The notes under the pieces were generated by a model. That model was given only the letters and a program-made list of their open reading frames with translations, searched no databases and was not told the DNA's origin. A program made the position numbers and the translations under genes. A stretch of DNA of 64,000 nucleotides from Bathynomus jamesi (Eukaryota; Arthropoda; Malacostraca; Isopoda; Cirolanidae), in contig JAJOZX010001003.1 of NCBI GenBank assembly GCA_023014485.1, positions 372,001-436,000 of the forward strand. The letters run 5' to 3'. Positions 19,263-29,610 of the stretch are shown one piece after another (the first letter of the stretch is position 1; each line of letters begins with the position of its first letter).

Positions 19263-19640
19263 GTCTCTGGGTATGGTCGACCATAGATTCTCCTTGAAAC
19301 TAACCTAATCTAACCTAACCTATGGTTCAGACCATAGATTCTCCTTGGAACTGGAACCAACCTAACCTAACCTATGGTTCAGACCATAAATTCTCCTTGT
19401 AACTGGAACCTAGCCTACCTCATCTTGATGATGATGTAGTGACCCGCGGTTCAGACCATAGATTCTCCTTTTAACTGGAAACTAACCTAACCTAACCTAT
19501 GGTTCAAACCATAAATTCTCCTTGTAACTGGAACCTAGCCTACCTCATCTTGATGATGATGTAGTGACCTACGGTCCAGACCATAGATTCTCCTTGTAAC
19601 TGAAACCTAACCTAACCTAATCTAAAAGCCTAAGAAAGAA
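19263..19640. repeat. Tandem repeat with CCTAACCTAACC motifs
   Basis: Five or six units of 'GGTTCAGACCATA(G/A)ATTCTCCTT' followed by 'AACTGGAA…CTAACCTAACCTA'. Two units carry an extra ~60-bp block with 'CTCATCTTGATGATGATGTAGTGACC', giving higher-order structure. The CCTAA runs equal the arthropod telomere pentamer but are short and interstitial. Confidence 0.75.
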
Positions 19641-19738
19641 TACAAGAACAATCTAGCCTAAAAAAGTACCTTTCTCCAACTAATGATTTATAAATAGAGA
19701 TTGTCTTTAGGCCTGGTCTTAGGAACCTAACTTAACCT

Positions 19739-19805
19739 AGGTCTGGGTAGCAGTTGGACGGGAGATCGTGTCCAGATGTAACGACCCATGGTTCTGATTC
19801 CATAA
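19739..19805 (+). repeat. Fragment of the 5S-derived SINE
   Basis: 'AGGTCTGGGTAGCAGTTGGACG' and 'GGAGATCGTGTCCAGATGTA' followed by 'ACGACCCATGGTTC' match the C-box part and the start of the tail of the SINE at 1331-1518, with a deletion after GGAGA. The 5' part is missing. Confidence 0.65.
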
Positions 19806-20466
19806 CTAATGTAACTTAACCTAACCTAACCCATGTCCAAAATGGGAAATCTGAGGAAAAGATGTGAGGCTTATGAGTGCAAAGAGACCGACGTTTGTTT
19901 TTATTTATTAATACAAACAAATTACATAAATTAGAAATATAGAGAGTATTATAATAGTACAAATGCAATCAAATAAACACAAATAAAGTAGTCACACTCA
20001 TCTTCTGAACAGAAAAATCGTGCCAGGATTGTAAGAATATTAGCGTTGTGGAAATATTTCAAATCTTATATAATAATGGAAAATAAAAATCTTATATAAT
20101 AATGCAAAATACTTGATGGCACCGTGACAGCGTGCGAGTGGGCAATTCACTCATTCACCTTGAGATATGAGCATTGAAAATAAATCTGCGGAGAGAATAA
20201 GCCAAATTTGATAAAGACACAGCTTCATTATTCGTGAATGATTTCATTATTCGTGGAGGATTTCATTGCCCAAAGCCCAAAGCGTGAAGGATTTCAATGC
20301 CCAAAGCCCAAAGCGTGAAGGATTTCATTGCCCAAAGCGTGGGTCCGTTATATCGGTGTTACGACAGCTGATTGGCACACACATTTAACATATCCCGCCC
20401 AGTTACACTGACAATCAATCAGCAAACTTACGAACCATCTATTAGTCTTCTCGGTGGTGTTTACAA
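19806..20466. other. No gene; contains a small tandem repeat
   Basis: Three ~33-bp units of 'GAAGGATTTCATTGCCCAAAGCCCAAAGCGT' at about 20238-20342. Otherwise AT-rich with no recognised feature. Confidence 0.5.
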
Positions 20467-20736
20467 TTGGGAATCATGGATATAAAAGGAAGTAATTTCA
20501 GCTGGAACTCAGCAGTTATTTTACCAGTAAATAAACACACGCATCATGAGTCAGTCACAACAACTTTACATTTACCTGCTTTACATGAACATGGAGACAC
20601 TGCCGCAGTGGTTACAATTAGTCTTTTTAACGCAACCGATTGGGACGGATTATTTCCAACGCAAACAGTTGATGATATTGGCAATGACGCTCCTTACGAT
20701 CCGGCGGAAGGGAATGCAATTGAAATGCGAGTATAA
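20467..20736 (+). CDS. Unrecognised 89-codon ORF
   Basis: An acidic, histidine-containing product starting 'MGIMDIKGSNFSWNSAVI' and ending 'PYDPAEGNAIEMRV'. No signal peptide, membrane segment or known motif is visible. It lies just upstream of LINE copy 3, and I cannot tell whether it is a first exon, a relic or chance. A second frame over the same bases encodes a hydrophobic peptide and is probably a shadow. Confidence 0.2.
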   Translation: MGIMDIKGSNFSWNSAVILPVNKHTHHESVTTTLHLPALHEHGDTAAVVTISLFNATDWDGLFPTQTVDDIGNDAPYDPAEGNAIEMRV

Positions 20737-20934
20737 AATTTATGTACCTGTAATTCTATTTTATTTTATTTTTTGTGGCCTATATTTAGTCGCGAACTTG
20801 TTATTTATTGTACTGTAATGTTCCTGAGGATGTCATAAGGCGAATGCTCTTGAGCACCGTTCTGTACTTCCTTCATGATTATTTCATCATATATAAATAT
20901 ATATGGAGGGGCTGTAGTAATTTATTTTCATCTC

Positions 20935-23440
20935 AACACATACACACTGGAGAACAGAAAAACAACTGTCATCAGACCACCTGCCCATCATCATTCCAAC
21001 ACGTTCTACACTCTGCCCGACAAGCCTTAGGCACACTTACAGAAATTACAAGAAAGCTGATTGGGAACAGTTCAAAATACAGACTGAGGAACAATTCACC
21101 ACATTAAACAGCACACCCATCATAAACATCAATACAACACTCAAGACATTTAATCAGACCATCAATAATGCAAACAAATACATACCCAAGGGCAACATTA
21201 GGAAATACAACCAAATTACACTAGAGAAATAGCCCACCTCATACGGCAACGTAACAACTTCAAGCATAACACACAAACACCACACACAGAAGTCATAAAA
21301 CAGCAGATACAACAGCTCAACACAGAAATAAACAACAAACTCAAAGAAAAACAAACAGAAACATTTAGGGAATTCATAACATCACTAAACCACACCACAG
21401 ATACATCCAGGCTATACAAGACTATAAACAGCATTACCCACTCTAACAGTGGCATTCACACCTCACACGCGGCTATCTGTCGCAGCCAAAATATCCCAAC
21501 ATATACACAACAAGCTAGCATTCTAGTTAATCACTACGCAAAGATAAGTCACTTAAACAGAGACAACAACCAGAAACACGCAGACAGACAAACAGCCAGA
21601 CACAAGAAAACCTACACACTCGACACGACCATTACACCCTTCAATACAGATCAGACTACCAAGATCATCAAAAACACTATGAATTTGAAGGCTACTGGAC
21701 CAGTCAACATATCTAACATACACCTTAAACACTTAGGCCCACAGGGAATACTAGTTTTCACAAACATCGGCACATATTCATACCAACACTGTATTATTCC
21801 TGACATATTGAAACAAGGTAAAATTATTACACTACTCAAACCAAACAAAAATCCAACAGAACCAGCTTCCTATAGACCCATTACTTTACTATGCACACCT
21901 TCCAAAGTGATAGAAAGACTACTCTTACAAATCACCAACTCACACATACCACTCTCGCTTACTCAACGTGGATTCAGACCTCACCACTCAACCACGACAT
22001 TATTCACTAACCTCACGCAGCACATCATGGATGGGATCAGCTCCAGACGACCAGCTCAACGTACACTATTAACAACAATATACATTAGTAAAGCATTTGA
22101 TGCTATCTCACGTTTCCCGCTCATAAACAAAATACTCAACACAAACATGCACAATAACAGCAAAAAGTGGCTGAGCAACTATCTTTCAGGAAGATACTCA
22201 CATGTCACATTTAATGGCAAGTCATCCAAAAACAAGCTTTTGCCGAACGGGGTCCCTGAAGGCTCTGTTCTCTCACCAACACTGTTCAACTTATACATGC
22301 ATGACATTCCAATACCCATAGATAACAAGCTTATCTTATCATCATATGCAGATGACATCACTCTAACATCCACCCACAACAACATCGATACCGCTACAAA
22401 TAACCTACAATCATGCATAAACAGTATGCAAGACTGGTTCACACACAATAGACTCAAATTAGCGCCCACAAAATCAACCATCACCTTGCTAACAAGCAAC
22501 ACAAAAGAATACCAGATAATTCCACAGCTTACACTAAGCAAACCCCAACATTCCACACATTCACATGACCAAAATACTTGGGGTCACATACAACACATCA
22601 TTATCTTATGCAAACCACATTCAGAACATTAAAAACAAATGTACGTCAAGACTTAACACGCTTAGGGTACTAACAAGCACAAACTTTGGACACCAGCAAT
22701 AAACAACATCACCCATTATCTCAAACACACACATAAACACCTTACAGCCAATACAAAACAACGCACTTCGTATCATTACATTATGTACTCCTACAACACC
22801 AATAGAACACCTGCATACAGTAGAAACAAAAATATTGAAAGTTAGGGAACATTTAGAGATAAAGGGAACTCAGTTCATGGCAGCAGCGACAACTAACACA
22901 CAACACCTTTGCCACTACATGTACAATCATGCACCAACACCTCGCACCATTAAGGTAACACCAGAGAGACATTATAACCAAATACTCCATTCCATACCAC
23001 GCCCCACAGACATCACACAGTACAGAAAACACATACACACACACACACACACACCTAACCCAGAAAGCACTGACACGACTCGGTCCGAATGCGGTCCTAG
23101 GTGCGAAGCCGCCACCCATTAACAGGTCAGAGATCAGCCTGAGCAGATCGGATCGAGTTAACTTAGCACGATTCCGATGTGGACATCACCCCAACTTACA
23201 TACATATAAGCACAGACTAGACAACTCCACAGACGACACCTGCCACCTGTACCAGGACACACCACAAACAATTGAACACATTATGACAGACTGTACCGCT
23301 CTAGCACAACATAGAACACAACACATCACTAGTGCGCTGAACCTCTTGTCCACTCAGGCGAGGGCGATCGGTTACCTGCGTGCCGCTGGCTTGCTCGATC
23401 AGGGTGGGCTGATCGGCTAACCAACAACAACCACAACATT
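20935..23440 (+). mobile_element. Non-LTR retrotransposon copy 3, 5'-truncated and decayed
   Basis: It begins abruptly inside the endonuclease region ('TEKQLSSDHLP', ~residue 340 of the full protein at 25664-29209) and ends with the same 3' end '…GGGCTGATCGGCTAA' followed by a CAACAA-rich tail. An internal (CA)n expansion is near 23037-23052. Opposite in orientation to copies 1 and 2. Confidence 0.88.
21679..22632 (+). pseudogene. Reverse transcriptase fragment of LINE copy 3
   Basis: A 317-codon remnant with RT blocks 'PASYRPITLLCTPSKV', 'SLTQRGFRPHHSTTT', 'NGVPEGSVLSPTLFN' and 'SSYADDITL'. The catalytic aspartate of motif A is replaced (TIYISKAFDA where the intact copy has TIDISKAFDA), and the usual PQG reads PEG. 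A frameshift near 22545 separates it from the thumb and C-terminal region. Inactive. Confidence 0.88.
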
Positions 23441-23456
23441 GATGCAGTTATTCATT

Positions 23457-23962
23457 TTATATATACGAGCAAAAATCATACAACACATCGAGTGCGCACA
23501 AACGGGAACCTTTTTTAATCTGTCTGTATACCATTTGATCACTCCGCTCAGTGTGACACAGGTCGAATAATTTAAAAAAAATTATAAATTCCTTACCACG
23601 TGACATGTGCATGAGAAATCGAAGGCAATACATACCACATACGTTACTAAAATATCCCTGGAATCGATAGGGATTCCATACAATTTTGGGAATGTGTAGC
23701 TGTTCGAGAAATTTTACAATAATAACGTCATTCCATGGATGAGCTCCGAGTGAATTAAAATAGTACAAACGGTCCCTATTTTTAAAATAGATAACTATCC
23801 AATGAATCCCTTCACCACCAATAACATCGGTATTCGCAATAAGACCACTGCATTCTCTCGTAGTTGGCAGTTCCAATGTTTCATTCTTCGCAAACACCGA
23901 TAAATTTGGAACGCGTTATTCATTCATTATTCATTACTCTCTGAAGTTTATTCGCGTCCATT
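23457..23962 (-). pseudogene. PRO: Polinton cysteine protease (adenain/Ulp1-like), one in-frame stop
   Basis: The 146-codon open part contains 'GEGIHWIVIYF' (catalytic His), 'YYFNSLGAHPW' (the Asp/Asn position) and 'NVCGMYCLRFL' (catalytic Cys), in the order found in adenoviral-type maturation proteases. Such proteases process capsid proteins. Extending upstream in frame reaches an ATG at 23960-23962, one base from the major capsid stop, with a single TAA in between (near 23922). The catalytic residues remain, so inactivation is by the nonsense codon only. Tight spacing to the capsid gene supports a shared transcript. Confidence 0.8.
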
Positions 23963-25254
23963 TTAAAAGTCAGTGACAACGCCCCTAAATCTGTCAACTT
24001 CTATTAGGGCTTGTGAATCGAGGTATACTAGTACTCTAATAAGAGCGTCTATCGGCTTGGCGAATTCCAGTCTGACTGAGATGTTTCCACTCTGTTGTGG
24101 ACTTAAGTGTGTATTTACACTAGCAGATAATTCAGGTGTGATATCAAATGGATAAAAGTTAAAGTGATCGCTGAATTCTTTCTGCGTTACCCCAATCTCG
24201 AGCTCATCACAAGCACTTGCAATATGAGCCAGATTACTATATGCTTTCGCGCAAAGCGGGAACTCAGCGTCTGATGAATAATCCGTATCCATAGCCCCGC
24301 CCAACGCAACGACATTAATGTATAGAGTTATATTTTTAAGGCCGAATTTCTCGAATTTAAAGGCATTCTTTGTATATTTTCCATTCACCGAAGCGTGTTC
24401 CTGCATTCCAATTAATATCCTTTTAGGTAGATTCCCAGGGCCACGTTTTCTACCTCTTTCGAGGCCAACCCTGCTGGCATCGTATATAGTTTGATCTGTA
24501 CTATGTTAAGTGGGTATTTGACTGTGGCATGTAAATTTTTCTCAATTTCTATTTGTTTAGGCGAATTTAATTTCTCACGGTGTATGCGGAGATATGTTTC
24601 CATAATATGAATCACAACGGGCTTTGCACCCTCTTCTTGATCAGCCCCAGATTTAAACAAATCTCAGGATTCGTGCTGGTGAGCTTTATTTTCATATCCA
24701 CCCCATTCACAAACTTCTCCTGGAATGTGAAGTCTCTATGCAGGCGTCCAAAACACTCATATATCTTTTTTAGGATTTTTAAGTTTTTCCCTTATACTAC
24801 TTTCGTCTTTAGTCTGATAATAGCCCTCGGCATTTTAAAAGGTATCCTTCGCTACTTTGGAAAAGTTCAGCACATTTTCCAGATAGGCTCGTAAGTGATA
24901 TTACCCCGTTCCTGCCGATATGTTGACCTGATTTAAATATACGTCACACTGGTTGAATATGGAGTGCAGAAAGTTTGTTTCAGGGTCTACAGCATATTTG
25001 TCATCACAATCCGTTCCATCAGAATGGGCTATACGTAGTTTAACGTACATGTGCACACAGCTTGGGTAAAAAAAGTAAGGGCCTGAACTGGGTATCACGA
25101 ATTCCATAGGAGCACTCGGAGAACTAATTGTGTTTAACGGATTAATTGTAATAAAGTCACTGTGCTCAATAGAAACTTGAGTTGGGGGCATGTCAAAGAG
25201 GGACAACTCCCATTTACAACATTGTGAACTACAAGGATGGATGAAGCGTGCCAT
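23963..25254 (-). pseudogene. MCP: Polinton major capsid protein, frameshifted
   Basis: N-terminal part 25254-24901: 'ELSLFDMPPTQVSIEHSDF', 'PSSGPYFFYPSCVHMYVKL', 'NFLHSIFNQCDVYLNQVNI'. Middle part 24660-24412: 'EKNLHATVKYPLNIVQIKLY'. C-terminal part 24406-23963: 'FEKFGLKNITLYINVVALGG', 'FNFYPFDITPELSASVNTHL', 'IEVDRFRGVVTDF'. This is the pattern of the F54H12.2-type protein identified in the literature as the Polinton double-jelly-roll capsid. The length (~430 codons) is somewhat short. At least two frame breaks, the main one between 24660 and 24901. The C-terminal part is a clean 147-codon frame. Confidence 0.82.
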
Positions 25255-25387
25255 GACGAGTCAGAAATAGTGCCACCTCTCGCGAAAAGTAGTAAACAGT
25301 CTATGATTCATGAGAGCAATGTCCTTAGCTTATATCAATAAAAAAAATGGTCAACCATAGATTTCAGGCGTTTAGAACACTTCTTTT

Positions 25388-25637
25388 TTATATCCTTTTA
25401 CGTTTAACGCCACGTACTGGTAATCTCTTCCTCCGGACAGGCCTCTTCTTCTTCCCACCACCACGCATTTTTCTGTTTGCATCTTTGATGATTTCGTCCA
25501 GTGTACGTTTTAAGTGTTTTTTCAGAGCTTATTTAGGTTTAGCCCCAGCCATTATGTCTTCTGCCGTGTTAAGACCTGATTGTAGCGCTTTCCTCCCGAG
25601 ATACCTGGCACCCCTCTTCAACAAGGGGACAGCCGTA
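25388..25637 (-). pseudogene. Polinton small basic protein, split by LINE copy 1
   Basis: The minus-strand frame reads 'LRTAVPLLKRGARYLGRKAL', 'LNTAEDIMAGAKPK', a TAA, then 'ALKKHLKRTLDEIIKDANRK', and ends in an Arg/Lys-rich tail ('GGGKKKRPVRRKRLPVRG…KRI'). It sits between the minor and major capsid genes and may play a condensing or core role (inference). LINE copy 1 interrupts the N-terminal part: 'RYQRGSGIGS', read on the minus strand at about 29545-29580, looks like its displaced start. The related copy at 55293-55590 keeps 'INTVEDVMAGIRPK'. Confidence 0.65.
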
Positions 25638-25639
25638 CG

Positions 25640-28600
25640 TAGTTGTTGTTGTTGTTGTTGTTGTTAGCCGATCAGCCCACCCTGATCGAGCAAGCCGGCG
25701 GCACGCAGGTAACCGATCGCCCTCTCCGGAGTGGACCAGAGGTTCAGCGCACTAGTGATGTTGTGTTGTGTTCGTTGTTGTGCTAGAGCGGTACAGTCCG
25801 TCATAATGTGTTCAATTGTTTGTGGTGTGTCTTGGCACAGGTGGCAGGTGTCGTCTATGGAGTTGTCTAGTCTGTGTTTATATGTCCGTAAGTTTGGGTG
25901 ATGTCCACATCGGAATCGTGCTAAGTTAACTCGATCCGATCTGCTCAGGCTGATCTCTGACCTGTTAATGGGTGGCGGCTTCGCACCTAGGACCGCATTC
26001 GGACCGAGTCGTGTCAGTGCTTTGTGGGTTAGATGTGTGTGTATGTGTTTTCTGTACTGTGTGATGTCTGTGGGGCGTGGTATGGAATGGAGTATTTCGT
26101 TATAATATCTCTCTGGTGTTACCTTAATGGTGCGAGGTGTTGGTGCATGATTGTACATGTAGTGGCAAGGGTGTTGTGGGTTAGTTGTCGCTGCTGCCAT
26201 GAATTGTGTTCCCCTCATGTCTAAATGTTCCCTAACTTTTAGTATTTTTGTTTCTGTGTGCAGGTGTTCTATTGGAGTTGTTTGAGTGCATCCTGTAATG
26301 ATACGAAGTGCGTTGTTTTGTATTGTTTGTAAGGTGTTTATGTGTGTGTTTGAGATAATGGGTGCCCAGCATGGGCTAGCATAGTCCATAACTGAGCGAA
26401 TATATTGTTTGTATATGAGTGATGTTGTTTCCTGCTGGTGTCCAAAGTTTGTGCCTGTTAGTACCCTAAGCGTGTTAAGTCTTGACGTACATTTGGTTTT
26501 AATGTCCTGAATGTGGTTTGCAAAAGATAATGATGTGTTGTATGTGACACCAAGTATTTTGGTTCTGTGAGTGTGTGGAATGTTGATGTTGTTTAGTGTA
26601 AGCTGTGGAATTACCTGGTGTTCTTTTGTGTTGCTTGTAAGCAAGGTGATGGTTGATTTTGTGGGCGCTACTTTGAGTCTATTGTGTGTGAGCCAGTCTT
26701 GTATACTGTTTATGTATGTTTGTAGGTTATTTGTAGCGGTGTCGATGTTGTTGTGGGTGGATGTTAGAGTGATATCATCTGCATATGATGATAAGGTAAG
26801 CTTGTTATCTATGGGTGTTGGAATGTCATGCATGTATAAGTTGAAGAGTGTTGGTGAGAGAACAGAGCCTTGAGGGACCCCGTTCGGAAAAAGCTTGTTT
26901 TTGGATGACTTGCCATTAAATGTGACATGTGAGTATCTTCCTGAGAGATAGTTGCTCAGCCACCTTTTGGTGTTATTGTGCATGTTTGTGTTGAGTATTT
27001 TGTTTATGAGAGGGAAGCGTGGGATAGCATCAAATGCTTTACTAATGTCTATTGTTGCTAATAGTGTACGTTGAGCTGGTCTTCTGGAGTTGATGCCATC
27101 CATGATGTGCTGCGTGAGGTTAGTGAGTAATGTCGTGGTTGAGTGGTGAGGTCTGAATCCATGTTGAGTAGGCGATAGTGGTATGTGTGGGTTGGTGATT
27201 TGTAAGATTAGTCTTTCTGTTACTTTGGAAGGTGTGCATAGTAAAGTAATGGGTCTATAGGAAGCTGGTTCTGTTGGATTTTTGTTTGGTTTGAGTAGTG
27301 TAATAATTTTACCTTGTTTCCATATGTCAGGAATAATACAGTGTTGGTATGAATATGTGCTGATATTTGTGAGAGCTAATATTCCTTGTGGGCCCAAGTG
27401 TTTAAGGTGTATGTTAGATATGTTGTCTGGTCCAGTAGCCTTCGAATTCTTAATGTTTTTGATGATCTTGGTGGTCTGGTCTGTATTGAAGGGTGTAATG
27501 GTCATGTCGAGTCTGTAGGTTTTCTTGTGTCTGGCTGTTTGTCTGTCTGCATGTTTCTGGTTGTTGTCTCTGTTTAAGTGACTTATCTTTGCGTAGTGAT
27601 TAACTAGAATGTTAGCTTGTTGTGTGTATGTTGGGATATTATTTTGGCTGCGACATATAGCCGCGTGTGAGGTGTGAATGCCGCTGTTAGAGTGGGTAAT
27701 GCTGTTTATAGTCTTGTATAGCCTGTATGTATCTGTGGAGTGGTTTAGTGTTGTTATGAATTCCCTGAATGTTTCTGTTTGTTTTTCTTTGAGTTTGTTG
27801 TTTATTTCTGTGTTGAGCTGTTGTATCTGCTGTTTTATGGCTTCTGTGTGTGGTGTTTGTGTGTTATATTTGAGGTTGTTACGTTGCCTTATGAGGTGGG
27901 CTATTTCTCTAGTGTAATTTGGGTTGTATTTCCTAATGTTGCCCTTGGGTATGTATTTGTTTGCATTATTGATAATCTGATTAAATGTCTTGAGTGTTGT
28001 ATCGATGTTTATGATGGGTGTGCTGTTTAATGTGGTGAATTGTTCCTCAGTCTGTATTTTGAACTGTTCCCAATCAGCTTTCTTGTAATTTCTGTAAGTG
28101 TGCCTAAGGCTGTTGGGGCAGAGTGTAGAATGTGTTGTAATGATGATGGGCAGGTGGTCTGATGACAGTTGTTTTTCTGTTCTCCATTGTGTATGTGTTG
28201 CTAGTGAGGGGGAACAGAACGTTATGTCTGGGGAGGAGTTTGAGTATCCTGCTTGATGTGGTATGTGTGTATGTTCTTCTGTATTGTTAAGAATGAAGAG
28301 GCTGTTTAGTTGTGTGGCTATGTTGGCGCCTCTGGTGTTGTTTTGGTTGTGCAGGTACCAACTAGTGTCTTTGGCGTTGAAGTCTCCTCCTAAGATGACA
28401 TTAGTGAGAGAGGCAAGATTGTGTAACTGTGGATTGTAATTGGCTGGCACCTGAGGTGAACTATCTGGTGGGATGTAAATGTTGATTAGTGTGGTGTTGT
28501 GTTTTGCGCGTGTTTTAATGTTAACTGCCTGTATTTCTATCGTGTTATCTGCTTGGATTGTGTTTGTAATGTTTTGGGTAGCATCAGTGTAGCTAATGCT

Positions 28601-29256
28601 TTTACGTATGTAAGTGATGAGTCCACCCCCGTTACCCCCAGTACGATCTTGACGGATCGCCGTGAAGTCAGGGATGGTGGGTGTTTTGTGTGTGCGTTTT
28701 AGTTTTGTTTCTTGTATAAGTGCTATGTGAATGTTTTGTTTGTGTACGAATTCCCTAAGCTGCATGATTTTGTTTGTGAGGCCATCTACGTTGTACTGTA
28801 ATATGTTAATATTATACTTCTGTATGTGTCTCATGGTGCTATTGTGTCTATGTCTTTGTGTATGGTGACATGTGTAAGTTGTAGTGGGGCCTGGATTAGT
28901 CTTAATGTCGCCAGAGAGTAAGAGTAGTTCGGGGAGCACGCAATTGTTCCCTGTAATTGAAAAAATAGCACGCTGAGAATAGGTCCGGCCCCGGGAGCCG
29001 ATCGGCACTCTGACCGTGCCACGCAACAGGCCGTCGACTGCCAGTCTAGCCAACCGTAGACAGCCCGCTGCACGGAGATTTGAGGAAGTTTGGCCACCAG
29101 CGCGTTGATGTTTTGGTTTGACGTCGCTTCTTCGCGTTGACGTGTCCTGCGCTGGAGGATGCAGCCACTGTTTAGAAGCTTCCTCGTCAGCTGCTAACAC
29201 TTTTTTCACGTTGTTCTAACTACTGTACCTGTTCAGACGTTTTTTATAAACAAATC
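25640..29256 (-). mobile_element. Non-LTR retrotransposon copy 1, apparently full length
   Basis: The 3' end (left, in plus coordinates) ends after the ORF stop in a (CAA)n tail of about seven units. The 5' end is set near 29256 by comparison with copy 2, which shares sequence up to 'TTTTTTATAAACAAATCT' in both. No A-tail. The long ORF is intact, whereas copies 2 and 3 are broken, so this is the youngest of the three. Confidence 0.88.
25664..29209 (-). CDS. LINE polyprotein: 2A-like leader, AP endonuclease and reverse transcriptase, intact
   Basis: 1181 codons without interruption. Residues ~1-100 are a basic leader. Residues 95-108 read 'LLLLSGDIKTNPGP', like the 2A/StopGo peptide of some LINEs but with K where E is usual. 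Endonuclease (~130-360): 'IALIQETKL', 'GGDFNAKDTSW' (275-285) and 'SSDHLP' (349-354). RT (~570-880): 'ASYRPITLL', 'ATIDISKAFDA' (D721), 'NGVPQGSVLSP' and 'YADD' (809-812). The C-terminal part ends in C-x2-C…H-x4-C ('CHLCQDTPQTIEHIMTDC'). The layout fits the Jockey/I group; I do not assign a clade. No RNase H domain seen. All catalytic residues present, so it may be active. Confidence 0.92.
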   Translation of the reverse strand: MKKVLAADEEASKQWLHPPAQDTSTRRSDVKPKHQRAGGQTSSNLRAAGCLRLARLAVDGLLRGTVRVPIGSRGRTYSQRAIFSITGNNCVLPELLLLSGDIKTNPGPTTTYTCHHTQRHRHNSTMRHIQKYNINILQYNVDGLTNKIMQLREFVHKQNIHIALIQETKLKRTHKTPTIPDFTAIRQDRTGGNGGGLITYIRKSISYTDATQNITNTIQADNTIEIQAVNIKTRAKHNTTLINIYIPPDSSPQVPANYNPQLHNLASLTNVILGGDFNAKDTSWYLHNQNNTRGANIATQLNSLFILNNTEEHTHIPHQAGYSNSSPDITFCSPSLATHTQWRTEKQLSSDHLPIIITTHSTLCPNSLRHTYRNYKKADWEQFKIQTEEQFTTLNSTPIINIDTTLKTFNQIINNANKYIPKGNIRKYNPNYTREIAHLIRQRNNLKYNTQTPHTEAIKQQIQQLNTEINNKLKEKQTETFREFITTLNHSTDTYRLYKTINSITHSNSGIHTSHAAICRSQNNIPTYTQQANILVNHYAKISHLNRDNNQKHADRQTARHKKTYRLDMTITPFNTDQTTKIIKNIKNSKATGPDNISNIHLKHLGPQGILALTNISTYSYQHCIIPDIWKQGKIITLLKPNKNPTEPASYRPITLLCTPSKVTERLILQITNPHIPLSPTQHGFRPHHSTTTLLTNLTQHIMDGINSRRPAQRTLLATIDISKAFDAIPRFPLINKILNTNMHNNTKRWLSNYLSGRYSHVTFNGKSSKNKLFPNGVPQGSVLSPTLFNLYMHDIPTPIDNKLTLSSYADDITLTSTHNNIDTATNNLQTYINSIQDWLTHNRLKVAPTKSTITLLTSNTKEHQVIPQLTLNNINIPHTHRTKILGVTYNTSLSFANHIQDIKTKCTSRLNTLRVLTGTNFGHQQETTSLIYKQYIRSVMDYASPCWAPIISNTHINTLQTIQNNALRIITGCTQTTPIEHLHTETKILKVREHLDMRGTQFMAAATTNPQHPCHYMYNHAPTPRTIKVTPERYYNEILHSIPRPTDITQYRKHIHTHLTHKALTRLGPNAVLGAKPPPINRSEISLSRSDRVNLARFRCGHHPNLRTYKHRLDNSIDDTCHLCQDTPQTIEHIMTDCTALAQQRTQHNITSALNLWSTPERAIGYLRAAGLLDQGGLIG

Positions 29257-29610
29257 TTTATAAACAAATATGCAATTTTGTCTTGCTCTCTTTGTTGGAG
29301 TTCTGAAAATGAATTGCCCTCCTCTCTGCTAAATTGCTCTAATATGGACTCTGTTTCTTCTCTTTCTTTTATTTTCACTAGAAATATGTCTAAAATTCAA
29401 TACAGAAATCTTCTTGGGAAGAATTTAGCACCACAAAGTTAAAACTGTGAAGCACAAAATGTCAATTAGACTCATTTACTGTATAGTGTTCACCACTTGC
29501 TGCTGATTCAGTTGGCTATAAATCCGCCGGGTATGGTTGAAAAGTGGACCCAATTCCACTCCCACGTTGGTATCTCACCCCTCGATAGATTGTGAAAGGC
29601 TTTCTGTTCA

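Noticed and set aside
19263..19640. A telomere or CRISPR-like array
   Set aside because: CCTAA runs are only two to three units long and interstitial; repeat units and spacers lack CRISPR regularity, and the DNA is eukaryotic.
22179..22556. Open frames on the strand opposite the LINE RT genes (also 26571-26873, 39011-39391, 27678-28030)
   Set aside because: Their Cys/Val/Leu-rich products repeat at each LINE copy as reverse-strand shadows of the RT gene.
23037..23052. A frameshifting signal in LINE copy 3
   Set aside because: It is a simple (CA)n expansion of 'CACATACACACA' in a copy already inactivated elsewhere.
25347..25667. Plus-strand 106-codon ORF ending in a cysteine run
   Set aside because: It is antisense to the basic Polinton gene and its Cys run is the LINE's (CAA)n tail read backwards.
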